Of a stretch of 64,000 bases of DNA, positions 47,970 through 59,728 are shown in pieces (the first letter of the stretch is position 1; every line of letters begins with the position of its first letter). The translations under genes were made by a program, and so were the position numbers. Origin of the DNA: Gordionus sp. m RMFG-2023. Lineage: Eukaryota; Nematomorpha; Gordioida; Chordodea; Parachordodidae. The stretch is taken from assembly GCF_954871325.1 (NCBI RefSeq), contig NC_088775.1, positions 19,941,561-20,005,560 on the forward strand, read 5' to 3'. The notes beneath the pieces are model-generated. The model saw only the letters and a list, made by a program, of their open reading frames with translations, made no database searches and was not told where the DNA came from.

Positions 47970-49488
47970 CTGGGCTTAAATATTTAAGCCCGATGTAGAC
48001 AACTAATTCAAATTAGCAAATAGGATTTATGAAATTAATCACATATTCAAATTACCAAATAGAATTTATGAAATCATAATCACATATTCAAATTACCCAT
48101 CAACTATCAACTTTTACAACAAAGTTATTGTGCATATAGCAAATTTTCAGATTTTATATGCCATTACTTGGTTAGTTGAATTCTCTAATCGATTATTAAA
48201 ACATGAGCTTGCATTAGTAAATAGATATTATGATAACTGGCATTTCATAACCAAAATTTAGATAAAAATAATAAGTTTAGATCAAGCACCCAGAACATAG
48301 GCTACTTTTTTTCAATCCCGTTACAAATTGAATTCCTTTTTTTATATTGGTTAAATTTATATTTAAAAAATGACTCAATAGAAACAGGGAGTTATATTTA
48401 TTGGTTCTAAAATTTCTATAATCGCTTTCATTTTAATTCCAAAACATTGATTTTCTATTCATTTTATAAATGTTGCACATGTTATGAAATGACTGTCCAT
48501 GTAAATGATAGAGTTTAATATTAAACAATCAATTTCCAATGCTACACCTGCTCAGGTTTCTGATTTAATTAATTTTTTTAGTCCAGTCCGTGTTTAAAAA
48601 ATATCATTTTCACTTTTAAACATTGAATTATATATTCTTATTTTTTAAATTTAATATTTATTTTTATTATTTTATAGATACCAAATTTTTGTGGATTTTT
48701 GATCAGTATGTTTCAATTATACTTGTTTTATCATTTTAAAGAACTTCCAAAAAGCAAAAATATTGAATATAACATCTTATAGATTATCAATTTCAAAATG
48801 TTTTATATAAAATCTTTCATATTAGATTTTTCAAATATCTAATAATTATCTAAATTTACATATTTTTAATATATTATGGTGTTCATTAAATTTGTTATTA
48901 TACTATATATATATGCATTTATAAGTAAATATATGGAATCATTTATTAATTGAATGTTTTACCAAGGAAAAGGTATAAAATATAATTTTCTTTTTATATA
49001 TTTAAATTATTTGGTTGATTTAATTTTAAGCTAAATAAATTACATATATTGTTAGGATGTAGGGTGTATTTAAATCATGGTTTTTATTTTAAAAAATTCA
49101 AAAGATCTCTTCTTTTTTTAAATTTAAATCATATTTTTTTTAAATGTTGGATATGAGCTAAGCTTTAAACTAGGGATCTATGAAGAATTGTTTTTATACT
49201 ATTATCTTATAATTTTATATCTTTATATGCAAATGCAATAAAAAGTAAATAATAAATATTTTAATATAAGAAAATCAAATTTACAGTTTGAAAGGATAGG
49301 TCTCATTTTTAAATACAAAGAAATTTATTGCACTGTTACAAGCTTAGTTACGGATTATAGGTAAATTTATTTATTTAGTTTTACTTTTATAGGGACATCA
49401 TGTAGATAGTGATATATCGGTATGGTGAGGGTACATATTTTTACAATGATGCCGTGACTGAAGCATATGAGGAAAAGATAGTATTGGT
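47970..49488. other. AT-rich DNA, no gene seen
   Basis: 48003-48100 holds about three ~45-bp units with CACATATTCAAATTACC. The rest is AT-rich without open frames of protein-like composition, inverted termini or RNA motifs. Confidence 0.55.
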
Positions 49489-50430
49489 TAGTGTTGTTAA
49501 ATTGTCGAGTTCATTCGATTCAGCGTCGGTAGTCGATTTAGCCGACTCGAGCTATAAACTAAAGGACAATATTTCATAATTACCTTGAAAAATAATTTTT
49601 GTTTTTTAGAAATTAAATTAAGAATCTGGGAAGACTCTTTTTAGATAGGAACTCGCATTTTTCTTATGTGATAAAATTTTGAAAACGTTATATTAAAATC
49701 TAACAATATATAATTTAATTATATATTTTGTATACAAATTATTAAATTCTAACAATCATTATTTTAATTATATATTTTTTTTCCTGTATAGCTTTATTAA
49801 TATATTAATCATTGAGTTCATTAGCTTAACCTATTGGCGAAATTGATATCTTGGTTAGTGTTGTTAAACGGCTGAGCCAAGCCGGCTTAGCCGAACTAGC
49901 CAGTTTTTAAGCTAAAAATTCCGCTCAGGCTCAAGCCGATTTTTGAGGCGAAATTTATTTATTTGAGATTAGTGTGTTAAACGGCTGAGCCAAGTCGGCT
50001 TAGCCCTAAACTCATCTAGTTTTTGAGTCGAAAATTGAATCAGACTTTAGCCGGCTCATTGAGCCATATTAGTAGGCTGGCTCAAGCCATTTATTTATTT
50101 GAGATTAGCTTTGTTAATAGTGTTGTTAAACGCCTAAGCTAAGCCGGCTTATCCCTAAACTCATCTAGTTTTTAAGTCGAAAATTGACTGGCTCAATCCG
50201 GCTCATTGAGCCATATTAGTCGGCTCAAGCCAGCTAAGGAGTTGGCTCATGCCGACTTTTGAGCCGAAATTTGATTATTTGTGATTAGTGTTATTAAACG
50301 GCTGAGCCAAGCCAGCTTAGCCCTAAATTGAATCGAAAATTGACTCAGGTTCAAGTCAGCTCATAGAAATATATGTTGGCAGGCTAACAGTTGGCTCAAG
50401 CCGGCTCAAGATGAGTTCAATTTTGAGGCG
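49489..50430. repeat. Five hAT-like transposon ends in tandem
   Basis: The terminus TAGTGTTGTTAAACGGCTGA, or a close variant, occurs at 49489, 49856, 49970, 50118 and 50285, always in the same orientation. GGCTGAGCCAAGCCGGCTTA, a CATCTAGTTTTTGAGTCG block and GGCGAAATTTATTTATTTGA follow in most units. Spacings are 367, 114, 148 and 167 bp. No complementary right ends are seen, so this is a direct tandem of ends, not five elements. Confidence 0.85.
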
Positions 50431-50884
50431 AGATTTATTTATGTGATTGAGACATTTAAGAAAATTATTTAGAATTTGTGTTCTATCGCCATGTTTTGAT
50501 AGGAAAAAATGTATTTAAAATCAAGCTAGCGTGATGGGCAACATAAATGGGCTAGCTGAAGGTGTTTCAGAACTTTGAGGTCGCTAACCTGTTTATTCAT
50601 AAATACATTAAAAAACTATACTCTACCTAGTCTGATTTTTAAATGATTCTTTTGTAATATTTTTTGAATTTGTTTTTTTTATCGTCAAATTTAATTTTTT
50701 TAAATTATTATTTTATATTAATCATTTCTGTAAGACAAATAAAAAAAAGTTAATGTTACAAAAAATAAAAATAATGAAGGGTGGATAAAATTTATTTACA
50801 AATATTAACTGATTGATTCATTTTTTATTTATTATTATATTGAATTTGTTTAATGTAATTTTTTAAATTATTTATGCTTATACC

Positions 50885-51044
50885 TAGTGTAGTTAATTAG
50901 TCAAGTCCTTTCGACTACGACTAAAATCGACTAAAAACTTTAGCGACTAAATTAGTCTATAAGTCGACTAATTTGGTCGCCTAATTTAGTCGACTAAAAC
51001 GACTAATTTAGTTGACTAAAACGACTTATTTAGTCGACTAAAAC
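50885..51044. mobile_element. Left end of an outer hAT-type element, GTCGAC repeats
   Basis: The terminus TAGTGTAGTTAATTAGTC (50885) is followed by about nine units of TTTAGTCGACTAAAACGACT, whose core TTTAGTCGACTAAA is a palindrome. The repeat is interrupted at 51044 by the 51045-62402 element and resumes at 62403. The right end is not in the window; the satellite at 62510-64000 would be its interior. Confidence 0.75.
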
Positions 51045-51639
51045 TAGTGTTGCGTAATCGGCTAAAAACTACGCCTAAGCCTAATAAGGCTAAGCCTAAA
51101 AATCGGCTAAGCTTAATTAGGTAAGCCTAAAAATCGGCTAAAACTAAAAATCGGCTAAGCCTATATAAATCTGCTAAAAATTAGTCAAAATTCTGCATCG
51201 ATGCTTAGTATTAATTATTATTTATTTATTTTAGTAAAATAATTTATTTTATTTATATTTAATGTAAATATTTTATTATTATCAACAAATAAACATGATA
51301 TGATTTAATATTTTTTATTTATATTATTATATTTTCAAATGAAAATAAATTTATGTATTTGATGTTATTTTAATAAAAAAAATAATATGCTGCTATATTG
51401 TAAAATTGTAATATTCTTTTTAATATAATTTATTAGTGATTTTCACAATCTTCTTTATAAATACATCTTTTATTGAGGAATTATATTGTAAATTTTATTA
51501 GATAAATAAACAATCTTTTAGGTGAAATCTTTTAAAATTTTTTTATCATTTTTTTTAAATTATCTTTTTTATTAAATGAGGTGGATTTTATGAAACTTAT
51601 TTGATGATTTTATATGATCTTTTTAAGGATAATATTTTA

Positions 51640-52960
51640 ATGTGACAATTGTCATAATCGTTATTTTATAAGTTTTTTGAATTTTTTTGAAGAAAATAGG
51701 TTAAAATAAGTATTAATAACATGTGTAAATATAAATTTAGTGAAGATGTACCAAAGATAAGTGACAATTGTCATAATCGTTATTTTTAAAGTTTTTTGAA
51801 TTTTTTTGACGACAATATGTTAAAATAAGTATTAATAACATGTTTAAATAAAAATTTAGTGAAGATGTACCATAGAAAATTGACAATTGTCATAATCGTT
51901 ATTTTTAAAGTTTTTTGAATTTTTTTGAAGAAAATATGTTAAAATAAGTATTAAAAACATGTTTAAATAAAAATTTAGTGAAGATGTACCATAGAAAAGT
52001 GACAATTGTCATAATCGTTATTTTATACGTTTTTTGAATTTTTTTAAAGAAAATAGGTTAAAATAAGTATTAATAACATGTGTAAATATAAATTTAGTGA
52101 AGATGTACCAATGAAAAGTGACATTTGTCATAATCGGTATTTTATAAGTTTTTTGAATTTTTTTGAAGAAAATAGGTTAAAATAAGTATTAATAACATGT
52201 GTAAATATAAATTTAGTGAAGATGTACCAATGAAAAGTGACAATTATCATAATCGTTATTTTATAAGTTTTTGGAATTTTTTTGAAGAAAATATGTTAAA
52301 ATAAGTATTAAAAACATGTTTAAATAAAAATTTAGTGAAGATGTACCATAGAAAAGTGACAATTGTCATAATCGTTATTTTATAAGTTTTTTGAATTTTT
52401 TTGAAGAAAATATGTTAAAATAAGTATTGATAACATGTTTAAATAAAATTTAGTGAAGATGTACCATAGAAAATTGACATTGTCATAATGGTTATTTTTA
52501 AAGTTTTTTGATTTTTTTTGACGAAAATATGTTAAAATAAGTATTAATAACATGTGTAAATATAAATTTAGTGAAGACAATGAAAAGTGACAATTGTCAT
52601 ATTCGTTATTTTTTTAATTTTTTTGACGAAAATATGTTAAAATAAGTATTAATAACATGTGTAAATATAAATTTAGTGAAGATGTACCAATGAAAAGTGA
52701 CAATTGTCATAATCGTTATTCTTAAAGTTTTTTGAATTTTTTTGACGAAAATATTTTAAAATATGTATATATAACATGTTTAAATAAAAATTTAATGAAG
52801 ATGTACTCTAGATAAGCGACAATTGTCATAATCATTGTTTTTCAAGTTTTTTGATTTTTGTTGACGAAAATATGTTAAAATGAGTAATAATAACATGTTT
52901 AAATTAGTGAAGATGTACTATAGAAAAGTGACAATTGTCATAATCGTTATTTTTAAAATT
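51640..52960. repeat. ~120-bp satellite, left arm
   Basis: About twelve copies with GTGACAATTGTCATAATCGT and TTTAGTGAAGATGTACCATA. The core TGACAATTGTCA is a perfect 12-bp palindrome. Deviant copies change the core symmetrically or by one base (for example TGACATTTGTCA at 52120). Minus-strand frames through the array are repeat artefacts. Confidence 0.93.
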
Positions 52961-53224
52961 TCTTTGATGTAAATGGTAAAAATATAGATTGTAAAATTAA
53001 AATTTCCTGAGTATATGCCATAGAAAAACATATGGTAATAATAGATTCTTCCCCAAAAACAGGAGCAAATTGGCATTTTATTACATTTGTTCATCGGGTC
53101 AGAAATTAATATGCAAAATTTATATCATAATATCTAATCCTAAGTTAGAAATTATTATTTTTTTACCAATTTTCACCAGACAATCTTGTTTAAAATTTGG
53201 GTAAACTTTTTTTTCTATTTTAAA

Positions 53225-54161
53225 ATCAATATCGATGCAAGTTAACTATTTTCGTCAAAAAAAATCAAAAAACTTTAAAAATAACGATTATGACAATTGT
53301 CGCTTATCTAGAGTACATCTTCACTAAATTTTTATTTAAACATGTTATCAATACTTATTTTAAAATATCTTTGTCAATAAAATTCAATAAACTTTAAAAA
53401 TAACGATTATGACAATTGTCACTTTTCATTGGTACATCTTCACTAAATTTATATTTACACATGTTATTAATACTTATTTTAACATATTTTCGTCAAAAAA
53501 ATTAAAAATAACGATTATGACAATTGTCACTTTTCTATGGCACATCTTCACTAAATTTTAATTTAAACATGTTTTTAATATTTATTTTAACATATTTTCT
53601 TCAAAAAAATTCAAAAAACTTTAAAAATAACAATTATGACAAATGTCACTTTTCATTGGTACTTCTTCACTAAATTTATATTTACACATGTTATTAATAC
53701 TTATTTTAACATATTTTCTTCAAAAAAATTCAAAAAACTTTAAAATTAACGATTATGAGAAATGTCACTTTTCATTGGTACATCTTCACTAAATTTATAT
53801 TTACACATGTTATTAATACTTATTTTAACATATTTTCGTCAAAAAAATTCAAAAAACTTTAAAAATAGCGATTATGACAAATGTCAGTTTTCTATGGTAC
53901 ATCTTCACTAAATTTATATTTACACATGTTATTAATACTTATTTTAACATATTTTCGTCAAAAAAATTCAAAAAACTTTAAAAATAACGATTATGACAAT
54001 TGTCACTTTTCTATAGTACATCTTCACTAAATTTATATTTACACATGTTATTAATACTTATTTTAACATATTTTCGTCAAAAAAACTTTAAAAATAGCGA
54101 TTATGACAATTGTCACTTTTCATTGGTACATCTTCACTAAATTTATATTTACACATGTTAT
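53225..54161. repeat. ~120-bp satellite, right arm part 1
   Basis: About eight copies in inverted orientation (ACGATTATGACAATTGTCAC, GGTACATCTTCACTAAATTT), continuing at 61438-61770 beyond the gypsy element. The gypsy target duplication GTTAT lies in the ACATGTTATTAATACTTATT part of a unit. Confidence 0.92.
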
Positions 54162-54596
54162 TAAAATAACTCTATCTATTTTTATTCTATTAACTCTAAA
54201 ATAACTCTATATTTTAGATTTCTTAATATATATATTAAATCTCTTAATATTTCTTGATATATATTTAATCTCTCAATTTAAATATATTCTATTTAGTATT
54301 TTTTTTTATTAATTTCTAAGTATTTCTTTATTATCTTTTCATAAAATATTATATATCTTTTTAATATATCAAAATCATAATTTTTATAATAATAATTCCA
54401 TCAATACAAAAACATTCGTTTTTCCTTTGTTATTTCCCAAAACCTTCCGCGCCGATATAAAAAATCAATATCAACAAAATCAATATTATTTCTAACTAAA
54501 ATATATATTTATAATAACTGACATATATCAATCATTTAATAATAATAATTTAAATATATATAAAATATATTATATATATATATAATATATATATCA
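54162..54596 (-). repeat. 3' LTR of the intact gypsy element
   Basis: 435 bp, matching 61003-61437 base for base in my comparison. On the minus strand it starts TGATATATATATTATATATA and ends GAGTTATTTTA. A small GC-richer island (CCTTCCGCGCCGATATAA, 54434-54451) is the only break in the AT-rich sequence and could belong to the promoter region. Confidence 0.95.
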
Positions 54597-54663
54597 CGAC
54601 CGCCCAAAAAAAAAACAAGACGGGATAATAATAAAAAAATATGTGAACTGAAAATTTTTACAT

Positions 54664-55242
54664 TTATATATTATCTTTGTCTTCCTTCAACATCTCTTCT
54701 TCTTCAGTCTCCATATGAATATATTTCTTTTGTAAATCGATATTGTCATTCACTTTAATCACTGTTGAACCCATCTTAGTAGCCTTGTCACTGGTATTTT
54801 GCATCTTAGCATAATATTTGTATTTATTCTCCATCAAGAAATTTGATTCTCTCAAGTTTTTAGCTTGTATATTATTTGTTCTTTTAAACTTTCCTTCATA
54901 ATTATGCGGAGGCCATGGTTTATTACCATATTGTTGAATAGATTCAATTTCATTTTTTTTATTATAATTTACATATTTATCCCCCGATATTACATTTTTA
55001 TTTTTTCCACAAAAATAACTGGTTGTAGGGACTTCCTCCGAGTCACTCACATAATCATTACACTCTTGTTTCATCAATACCTTAGTTGGTATCATACAAT
55101 TTTTAATGGAGTGTCCGAAACTTCGGCATCTAAAGCATCTTTTATAATTATCCGCTTTATCCTTTTTAATGAATAATCTCTTCTTTTTAACTATTTTCAC
55201 ATAAATAATTTGATCGGATGTTTCAATTTTATAATTCATCAC
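54664..55242 (-). CDS. Extra zinc-knuckle ORF in env position
   Basis: 192 residues from an ATG, intact, between pol and the 3' LTR. A single CCHC knuckle (C36, C39, H44, C49; CFRCRSFGHSIKNC) lies near the N-terminus. A long Lys/Asn-rich, probably disordered tail ends in a Glu-rich stretch. There is no signal peptide or membrane segment, so it is not an envelope protein. Gypsy elements usually have nothing or env here. A nucleic-acid-binding accessory protein, perhaps made from a subgenomic mRNA, is the simplest reading. The 965-bp gap upstream shows no coding signal. Confidence 0.75.
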   Translation of the reverse strand: MMNYKIETSDQIIYVKIVKKKRLFIKKDKADNYKRCFRCRSFGHSIKNCMIPTKVLMKQECNDYVSDSEEVPTTSYFCGKNKNVISGDKYVNYNKKNEIESIQQYGNKPWPPHNYEGKFKRTNNIQAKNLRESNFLMENKYKYYAKMQNTSDKATKMGSTVIKVNDNIDLQKKYIHMETEEEEMLKEDKDNI

Positions 55243-56206
55243 GATATATATTTTTTTTAAATAAATATTTTTTAAAAAAAAAATTTAATTTTTTAAATTA
55301 TAATCACTGAATTTTTCTTTTCTTTTTAAATATTTATAATTTGTAAATTACCCTTCTGTAATTTTTTAAATAAAAACCATTATAAACAACACTCAAGTTA
55401 TTTACTTATATGTTATTTTTCCATTAGCTTAAATGAAAAAAAAAACAAATCACTCATTAATTAACATTTTTTAACATTCTTAATATCCCTATATAATTCA
55501 TATATAACATTAATTTCTTCAATTTCTATAATACACATTATTTATATTTTTCCCTTATGTAAATTATACAAAGAAAGAAACTTTCATGAAAACACACTCA
55601 TGTTTTTATTTAAAAACTAAATATTTTGTTTATTTGTACTTTTATCACCATATAAGAAATTTTGTTTCTTTTTACTTTTCTTTCTATATAAGTAATTCTC
55701 GAACTTATCATAAAAAAATATTTTTTACAATAAACTCATAACACATGCTCATTTTTTTTTTTAAAAATTAATTTTTAAATCACGTAAAAACAGAATTCCA
55801 TAATATATGGAAAATATATTATAAAGTTTCAATTATCTACTATTATTCTCTCAATAATTAAAAATTTAGAATCACCATATCTAAATTATAAGAGTATTAT
55901 GAAATTTTTTATAAAATGTAACATACATACCCAGCGTAGATTTTCTCATAAATCTGCATGTTCAAAAAATTTTTTTTATTTACTTTTCTCTAAAATGATA
56001 AGTATTTTATTTTATACTAATTTCTTCTCAGTTTATTCACTTTTTTGCTATACATATATTTTTAAATATCTAATTTATATTTCTCATTTATACTTAATTG
56101 TATAAATTTAACTCTAAATTGTTTAAGTACAAAGTAAGTTTGTTCTCAAGATTTATAGGAACTTTGTTTCCGGTCTTTATGGACAAATTTATTACTATTT
56201 TTTTTT
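55243..56206. other. Non-coding gap between pol and the 3' ORF
   Basis: AT-rich, with stops in all frames. The plus-strand frame at 55899-56105 is low complexity and antisense to the element. If the 3' ORF is expressed from a spliced or internally initiated RNA, its signals would lie here; I cannot identify them. Confidence 0.5.
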
Positions 56207-59200
56207 TTATTCATATACCCTAATAAAATCATTATGACGTACTCCTACAGTACCATCATCAAACTTTATATTACACAATTTATTCCCAATATTATCCAAA
56301 ACAATACCTTTTTCACATTTTTTTTTATGGTCAAAAAGTCTTCCCCAAATAATTTGACCCACAGGAAATTTTATATTGCTTTTACCATAAGATTCTAAAT
56401 TATCAATCTCTTTTGATTTAAGAAAATCTAAAGGTAATCTGGTTCTTCTACCCAAAAATAATTCAACAGGAGTAACTCCCTCTTTATTTCTTGAATTATT
56501 ATAATATAACTGGGCTAACCATACTTCATTTTTCTCTTGTTTAGATTTCTTTAACCAACTTTTCACTATAGCTACCATTCTTTCAGCCTGGCCATTAGAA
56601 CTAGGATGATAAGGTGGAGTCAAAATATGGTTAATTTTAATTGAATTACAAAAACCTCTGAAATTTTTACTTATAAATGCCGGACCACCATCCGACACAA
56701 TTATTTTAGGAATCCCAAATTTAGCCCACAATTTTTTTAATAATTTAATAACAACTTTAGTTGTTAAACCTTGAACCTCTTCAAATTCAATCCATTTGGA
56801 ATATGAATCCACAACTAAAAAATATGATTTTTTATCCAATTCAAAAAAATCAATGTGCAGACGATCCCATGGTTTCTTTGATTTTGGCCATACTTGTCCC
56901 ATCTCTTTACGGGGCATAACGGCACATGTATTACATGGAACACATTCCTTTGTAATTTTTTTTATATCATTTCCCATTCCAGGCCACCACACATATTCAC
57001 GAGCCCAAGATTTCATTTTACTTTGACCTTGATGTCCTGCATGTAATAAATTAATTATTTTAGCACGTAATTTCAAAGGAATTACTGCCCTATTTCCCCT
57101 CATTAAACAATCATCCACTACAGATAATTCTTTTTCAAATTTTTGATATATTTTGTAATTATTTTTCCAAGGTTTTTTTCCCATTAAAAATAATTTTATT
57201 TGTCTTAATACTTTATCTTTTAAAGTATAATATTTGAGATCTTCCCACGTTGTAGGACCTCCTTTTAACATATATGATAAAGTACGCACTAAAGCATCTT
57301 CTCTATCTATAATCATATTATCAATTATTTCAGAAGTAGCACAACCTGCTCCTAATCTTGATAATATATCAGGCAAATGATTTTCTCTTCCTCGCCGATA
57401 TTTTATTTCAACATTAAAACTTCCCACAAGTAACAACCACCGTTGTAATCTTGGAGACATCATTAATTCTTTGTTATCTTTCTTGAACAAATGAATTAAG
57501 GGCTTGTGATCGGTATAAATCATAAATCTTTTCCCAATTAAATATTCGCGACATTTGGTCAACCCAAAAATAATCGCTAAGGCTTCCTGTTCTATAACAG
57601 AGTACCTCGTTTCAACTTCATGAAATATTCTCGAAAAAAAAATAATTGGTCTCTCTAAACCATCAATGACATGTAATAATGCACCTCCTACACCTTTATT
57701 GGATGCATCAACTGCAAGAATTATCTCCAAATCATTGTTAAAACACACTAAAATTGGTTCCTCACTAATTTTTCTCTTTAAATTTTCAAAAGCATTTCTT
57801 TGTTCAATTTTCCATTCAAAATTAACACCTTTTTTTAATAAGTCATATAATGGAGCTGCGATTTTTGCAAAATTATCCACAAATCTATGATAATAATTTA
57901 TCATGCCCATAAAAGACTGTACCTCAGCTTTATTACTAGGCTGATTTATGTTCAAAATATTTTTTAAATTTTTATCGAGAGGTTTCACTTCAATTCCATT
58001 AATTTGATGACCCAAATACACTATTTCGGTGACACCAAAAATACTTTTCTCTTTACTAGCTTTTAAACCTTTATCTTGAATTCTCTTGAAAACCTCTTCA
58101 AGACGTTGATTATGTTGTTCTGGGGTCACTCCAGTTATCAACACATCATCCATATAATAAAATACACCTTCCAAACCTTGGAAAACTGATGCCATTGTTC
58201 TCTGAAAAATCGGTGCAGATACACTTAACCCAAAAGGTAATCTACAAAATGTAAATAATCCTTTAGGCGTCGTTATTGTCATCAATTTACGAATTTCTTC
58301 TTTCAAAGGCAATTGTAAATAAGCTGATGAAAAGTCAACCTTTGAAAAATATTTGGCCCCTTTTAAATTTGCCAAAATTTCTTCAATTCGCGGCAATGGA
58401 TATTTCACTTCCATAACCCATTTATTAAGTGTTACTCTAAAATCTGCACATAATCTAAGTTTTCCGTTAGATTTTTTAACAGGTACTAATGGAGTAGCCC
58501 ATTCACTATATTCCACAGGAATAATAATACCATCATTAACCCATTTATCTAATTCTTCATTGATTTCCTTTTTCCACTCAAAAGGAACTCTACGACACCC
58601 TAAGAAAATAGGTGAAAATCCCTCTTTTAATTTTAAATCCACTTGATAATCATTTAGACATCCCAATGTGTCCTCAAAAATTATACCATATTTTTCAACT
58701 AAAATAGGTATAGCATTTTTAACTCTATTAAATTCATTAATTTCATAATTAATTTTTTTATCATTATCAACTACAATATTGATTTCAGATGGATTTGAAT
58801 ACATCATGGTTTTCTCATGATATTCGCCAATATTATTATTAACTATAGATTCTTTCATTTCACTCATTAATTTATTCATTTCTCTTTCTTTAAGTTTTTC
58901 TCTGACTTCATTAGCCATTATTTTTCTTTCCGCATTTTCTTTAGCCAATTCGCTATCAATGATAAATAAATCCCAATAATTATTTCGAGGTCCCAATTTG
59001 ATAATCCAATCCCAACCTATAATGGTTTCAACATTTTTATTCACTATCCATAAATCCAAAATTATAGGAATATCATGGAAAATAACATCCCACTGAATTC
59101 TACCTAAAACTTTGATTTCAGATCCATCAAATTGTTTTATACACATATTTTGTCTCTCAACAATACCATTTGGCCAATATTTATAAAAATTTTCACTAGA

Positions 59201-59725
59201 CATTATTGAAATACTTGCCCCAGTATCAAATAACATTTCAACCATTTGTCCACCAAATTTTAAATTAATATGAGGACATGAACTCTGTTCTTTTGCTCCC
59301 TCAGTTATTAAATTTTTAGGCATTTTAATGAGTTGAATAACATTTATTTTAATCTCATTGTCAATATAATTAATATTCATACCTAAATTCATCACAGAAT
59401 TTAAAAGTCTCTGAATTTCATTTTTGTTTTTATTTAAAATTTTCCCTGGATATATATCACTCATTTGATTACAATAATCCTTTTTATTCAGATTATTGTT
59501 TAATTTAAAATTTTTTATTTCACCAAAATGACAATAAAAATTTCCAACATTACAACACTTTTTATTCAAGTTAAATTTCAATGTATAATCCTCATTCCCA
59601 TGATGATTATCTATTTTAATATATATATCCACAAAATTTTTAATAAAATTATATAAATCACAAAATTTAATATTTTCAAAAATTAATTTATCTATTTTTA
59701 TATGATTCTCTTTCAAATCATATAG
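56207..59725 (-). CDS. pol: Gypsy pol: protease, RT, RNase H, integrase
   Basis: A single open frame of about 1170 residues. Numbering from the TTG codon at 59716: protease DTGAS 164-168 and the IIGWDWI motif at about 232-238; RT from about 380, with YMDD 521-524; RNase H D670, E711, D736; integrase zinc domain H892, H895, C925, C928; DDE core D956, D1009, E1045 (35 residues between the last two). The C-terminus has a WGRLFDH...GIVLD...FDDGTVGVRH chromo/GPY-like region. All catalytic residues are present. No ATG occurs until about codon 85, so independent initiation is unlikely. It is in frame with the upstream knuckle block across a UGA at 59726-59728. Confidence 0.95.
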   Translation of the reverse strand, partial: LYDLKENHIKIDKLIFENIKFCDLYNFIKNFVDIYIKIDNHHGNEDYTLKFNLNKKCCNVGNFYCHFGEIKNFKLNNNLNKKDYCNQMSDIYPGKILNKNKNEIQRLLNSVMNLGMNINYIDNEIKINVIQLIKMPKNLITEGAKEQSSCPHINLKFGGQMVEMLFDTGASISIMSSENFYKYWPNGIVERQNMCIKQFDGSEIKVLGRIQWDVIFHDIPIILDLWIVNKNVETIIGWDWIIKLGPRNNYWDLFIIDSELAKENAERKIMANEVREKLKEREMNKLMSEMKESIVNNNIGEYHEKTMMYSNPSEINIVVDNDKKINYEINEFNRVKNAIPILVEKYGIIFEDTLGCLNDYQVDLKLKEGFSPIFLGCRRVPFEWKKEINEELDKWVNDGIIIPVEYSEWATPLVPVKKSNGKLRLCADFRVTLNKWVMEVKYPLPRIEEILANLKGAKYFSKVDFSSAYLQLPLKEEIRKLMTITTPKGLFTFCRLPFGLSVSAPIFQRTMASVFQGLEGVFYYMDDVLITGVTPEQHNQRLEEVFKRIQDKGLKASKEKSIFGVTEIVYLGHQINGIEVKPLDKNLKNILNINQPSNKAEVQSFMGMINYYHRFVDNFAKIAAPLYDLLKKGVNFEWKIEQRNAFENLKRKISEEPILVCFNNDLEIILAVDASNKGVGGALLHVIDGLERPIIFFSRIFHEVETRYSVIEQEALAIIFGLTKCREYLIGKRFMIYTDHKPLIHLFKKDNKELMMSPRLQRWLLLVGSFNVEIKYRRGRENHLPDILSRLGAGCATSEIIDNMIIDREDALVRTLSYMLKGGPTTWEDLKYYTLKDKVLRQIKLFLMGKKPWKNNYKIYQKFEKELSVVDDCLMRGNRAVIPLKLRAKIINLLHAGHQGQSKMKSWAREYVWWPGMGNDIKKITKECVPCNTCAVMPRKEMGQVWPKSKKPWDRLHIDFFELDKKSYFLVVDSYSKWIEFEEVQGLTTKVVIKLLKKLWAKFGIPKIIVSDGGPAFISKNFRGFCNSIKINHILTPPYHPSSNGQAERMVAIVKSWLKKSKQEKNEVWLAQLYYNNSRNKEGVTPVELFLGRRTRLPLDFLKSKEIDNLESYGKSNIKFPVGQIIWGRLFDHKKKCEKGIVLDNIGNKLCNIKFDDGTVGVRHNDFIRVYE

Positions 59726-59728
59726 TCA
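59726..59728 (-). promoter_or_regulatory. Candidate readthrough stop UGA-CUA between knuckle block and pol
   Basis: The minus strand reads CAG TGA CTA with the same frame open on both sides. UGA followed by CUA is the best-documented leaky stop context in animal readthrough genes and some RNA viruses. As the only in-frame stop between gag-type and pol-type sequence, it is likely a programmed readthrough site. Seen: the context and frame. Inferred: function. Confidence 0.65.

Noticed and set aside
43525-47990. A hAT spanning the Ginger-like element
   Set aside because: The left TAGAGATCTGC end has no matching right end in the window, and the TGTAG ends with CCGG/CTGG flanks better explain the 43884-47969 unit.
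52380-52580. Minus-strand ORF with repeated LNxxLxMLLILILTYFRQKK-like peptides
   Set aside because: It is a translation of satellite units, broken in neighbouring copies.
54865-55176. 103-residue plus-strand ORF
   Set aside because: It is exactly antisense to the zinc-knuckle ORF of the gypsy element. Hydrophobic composition is expected from antisense of a Lys/Asn-rich protein.
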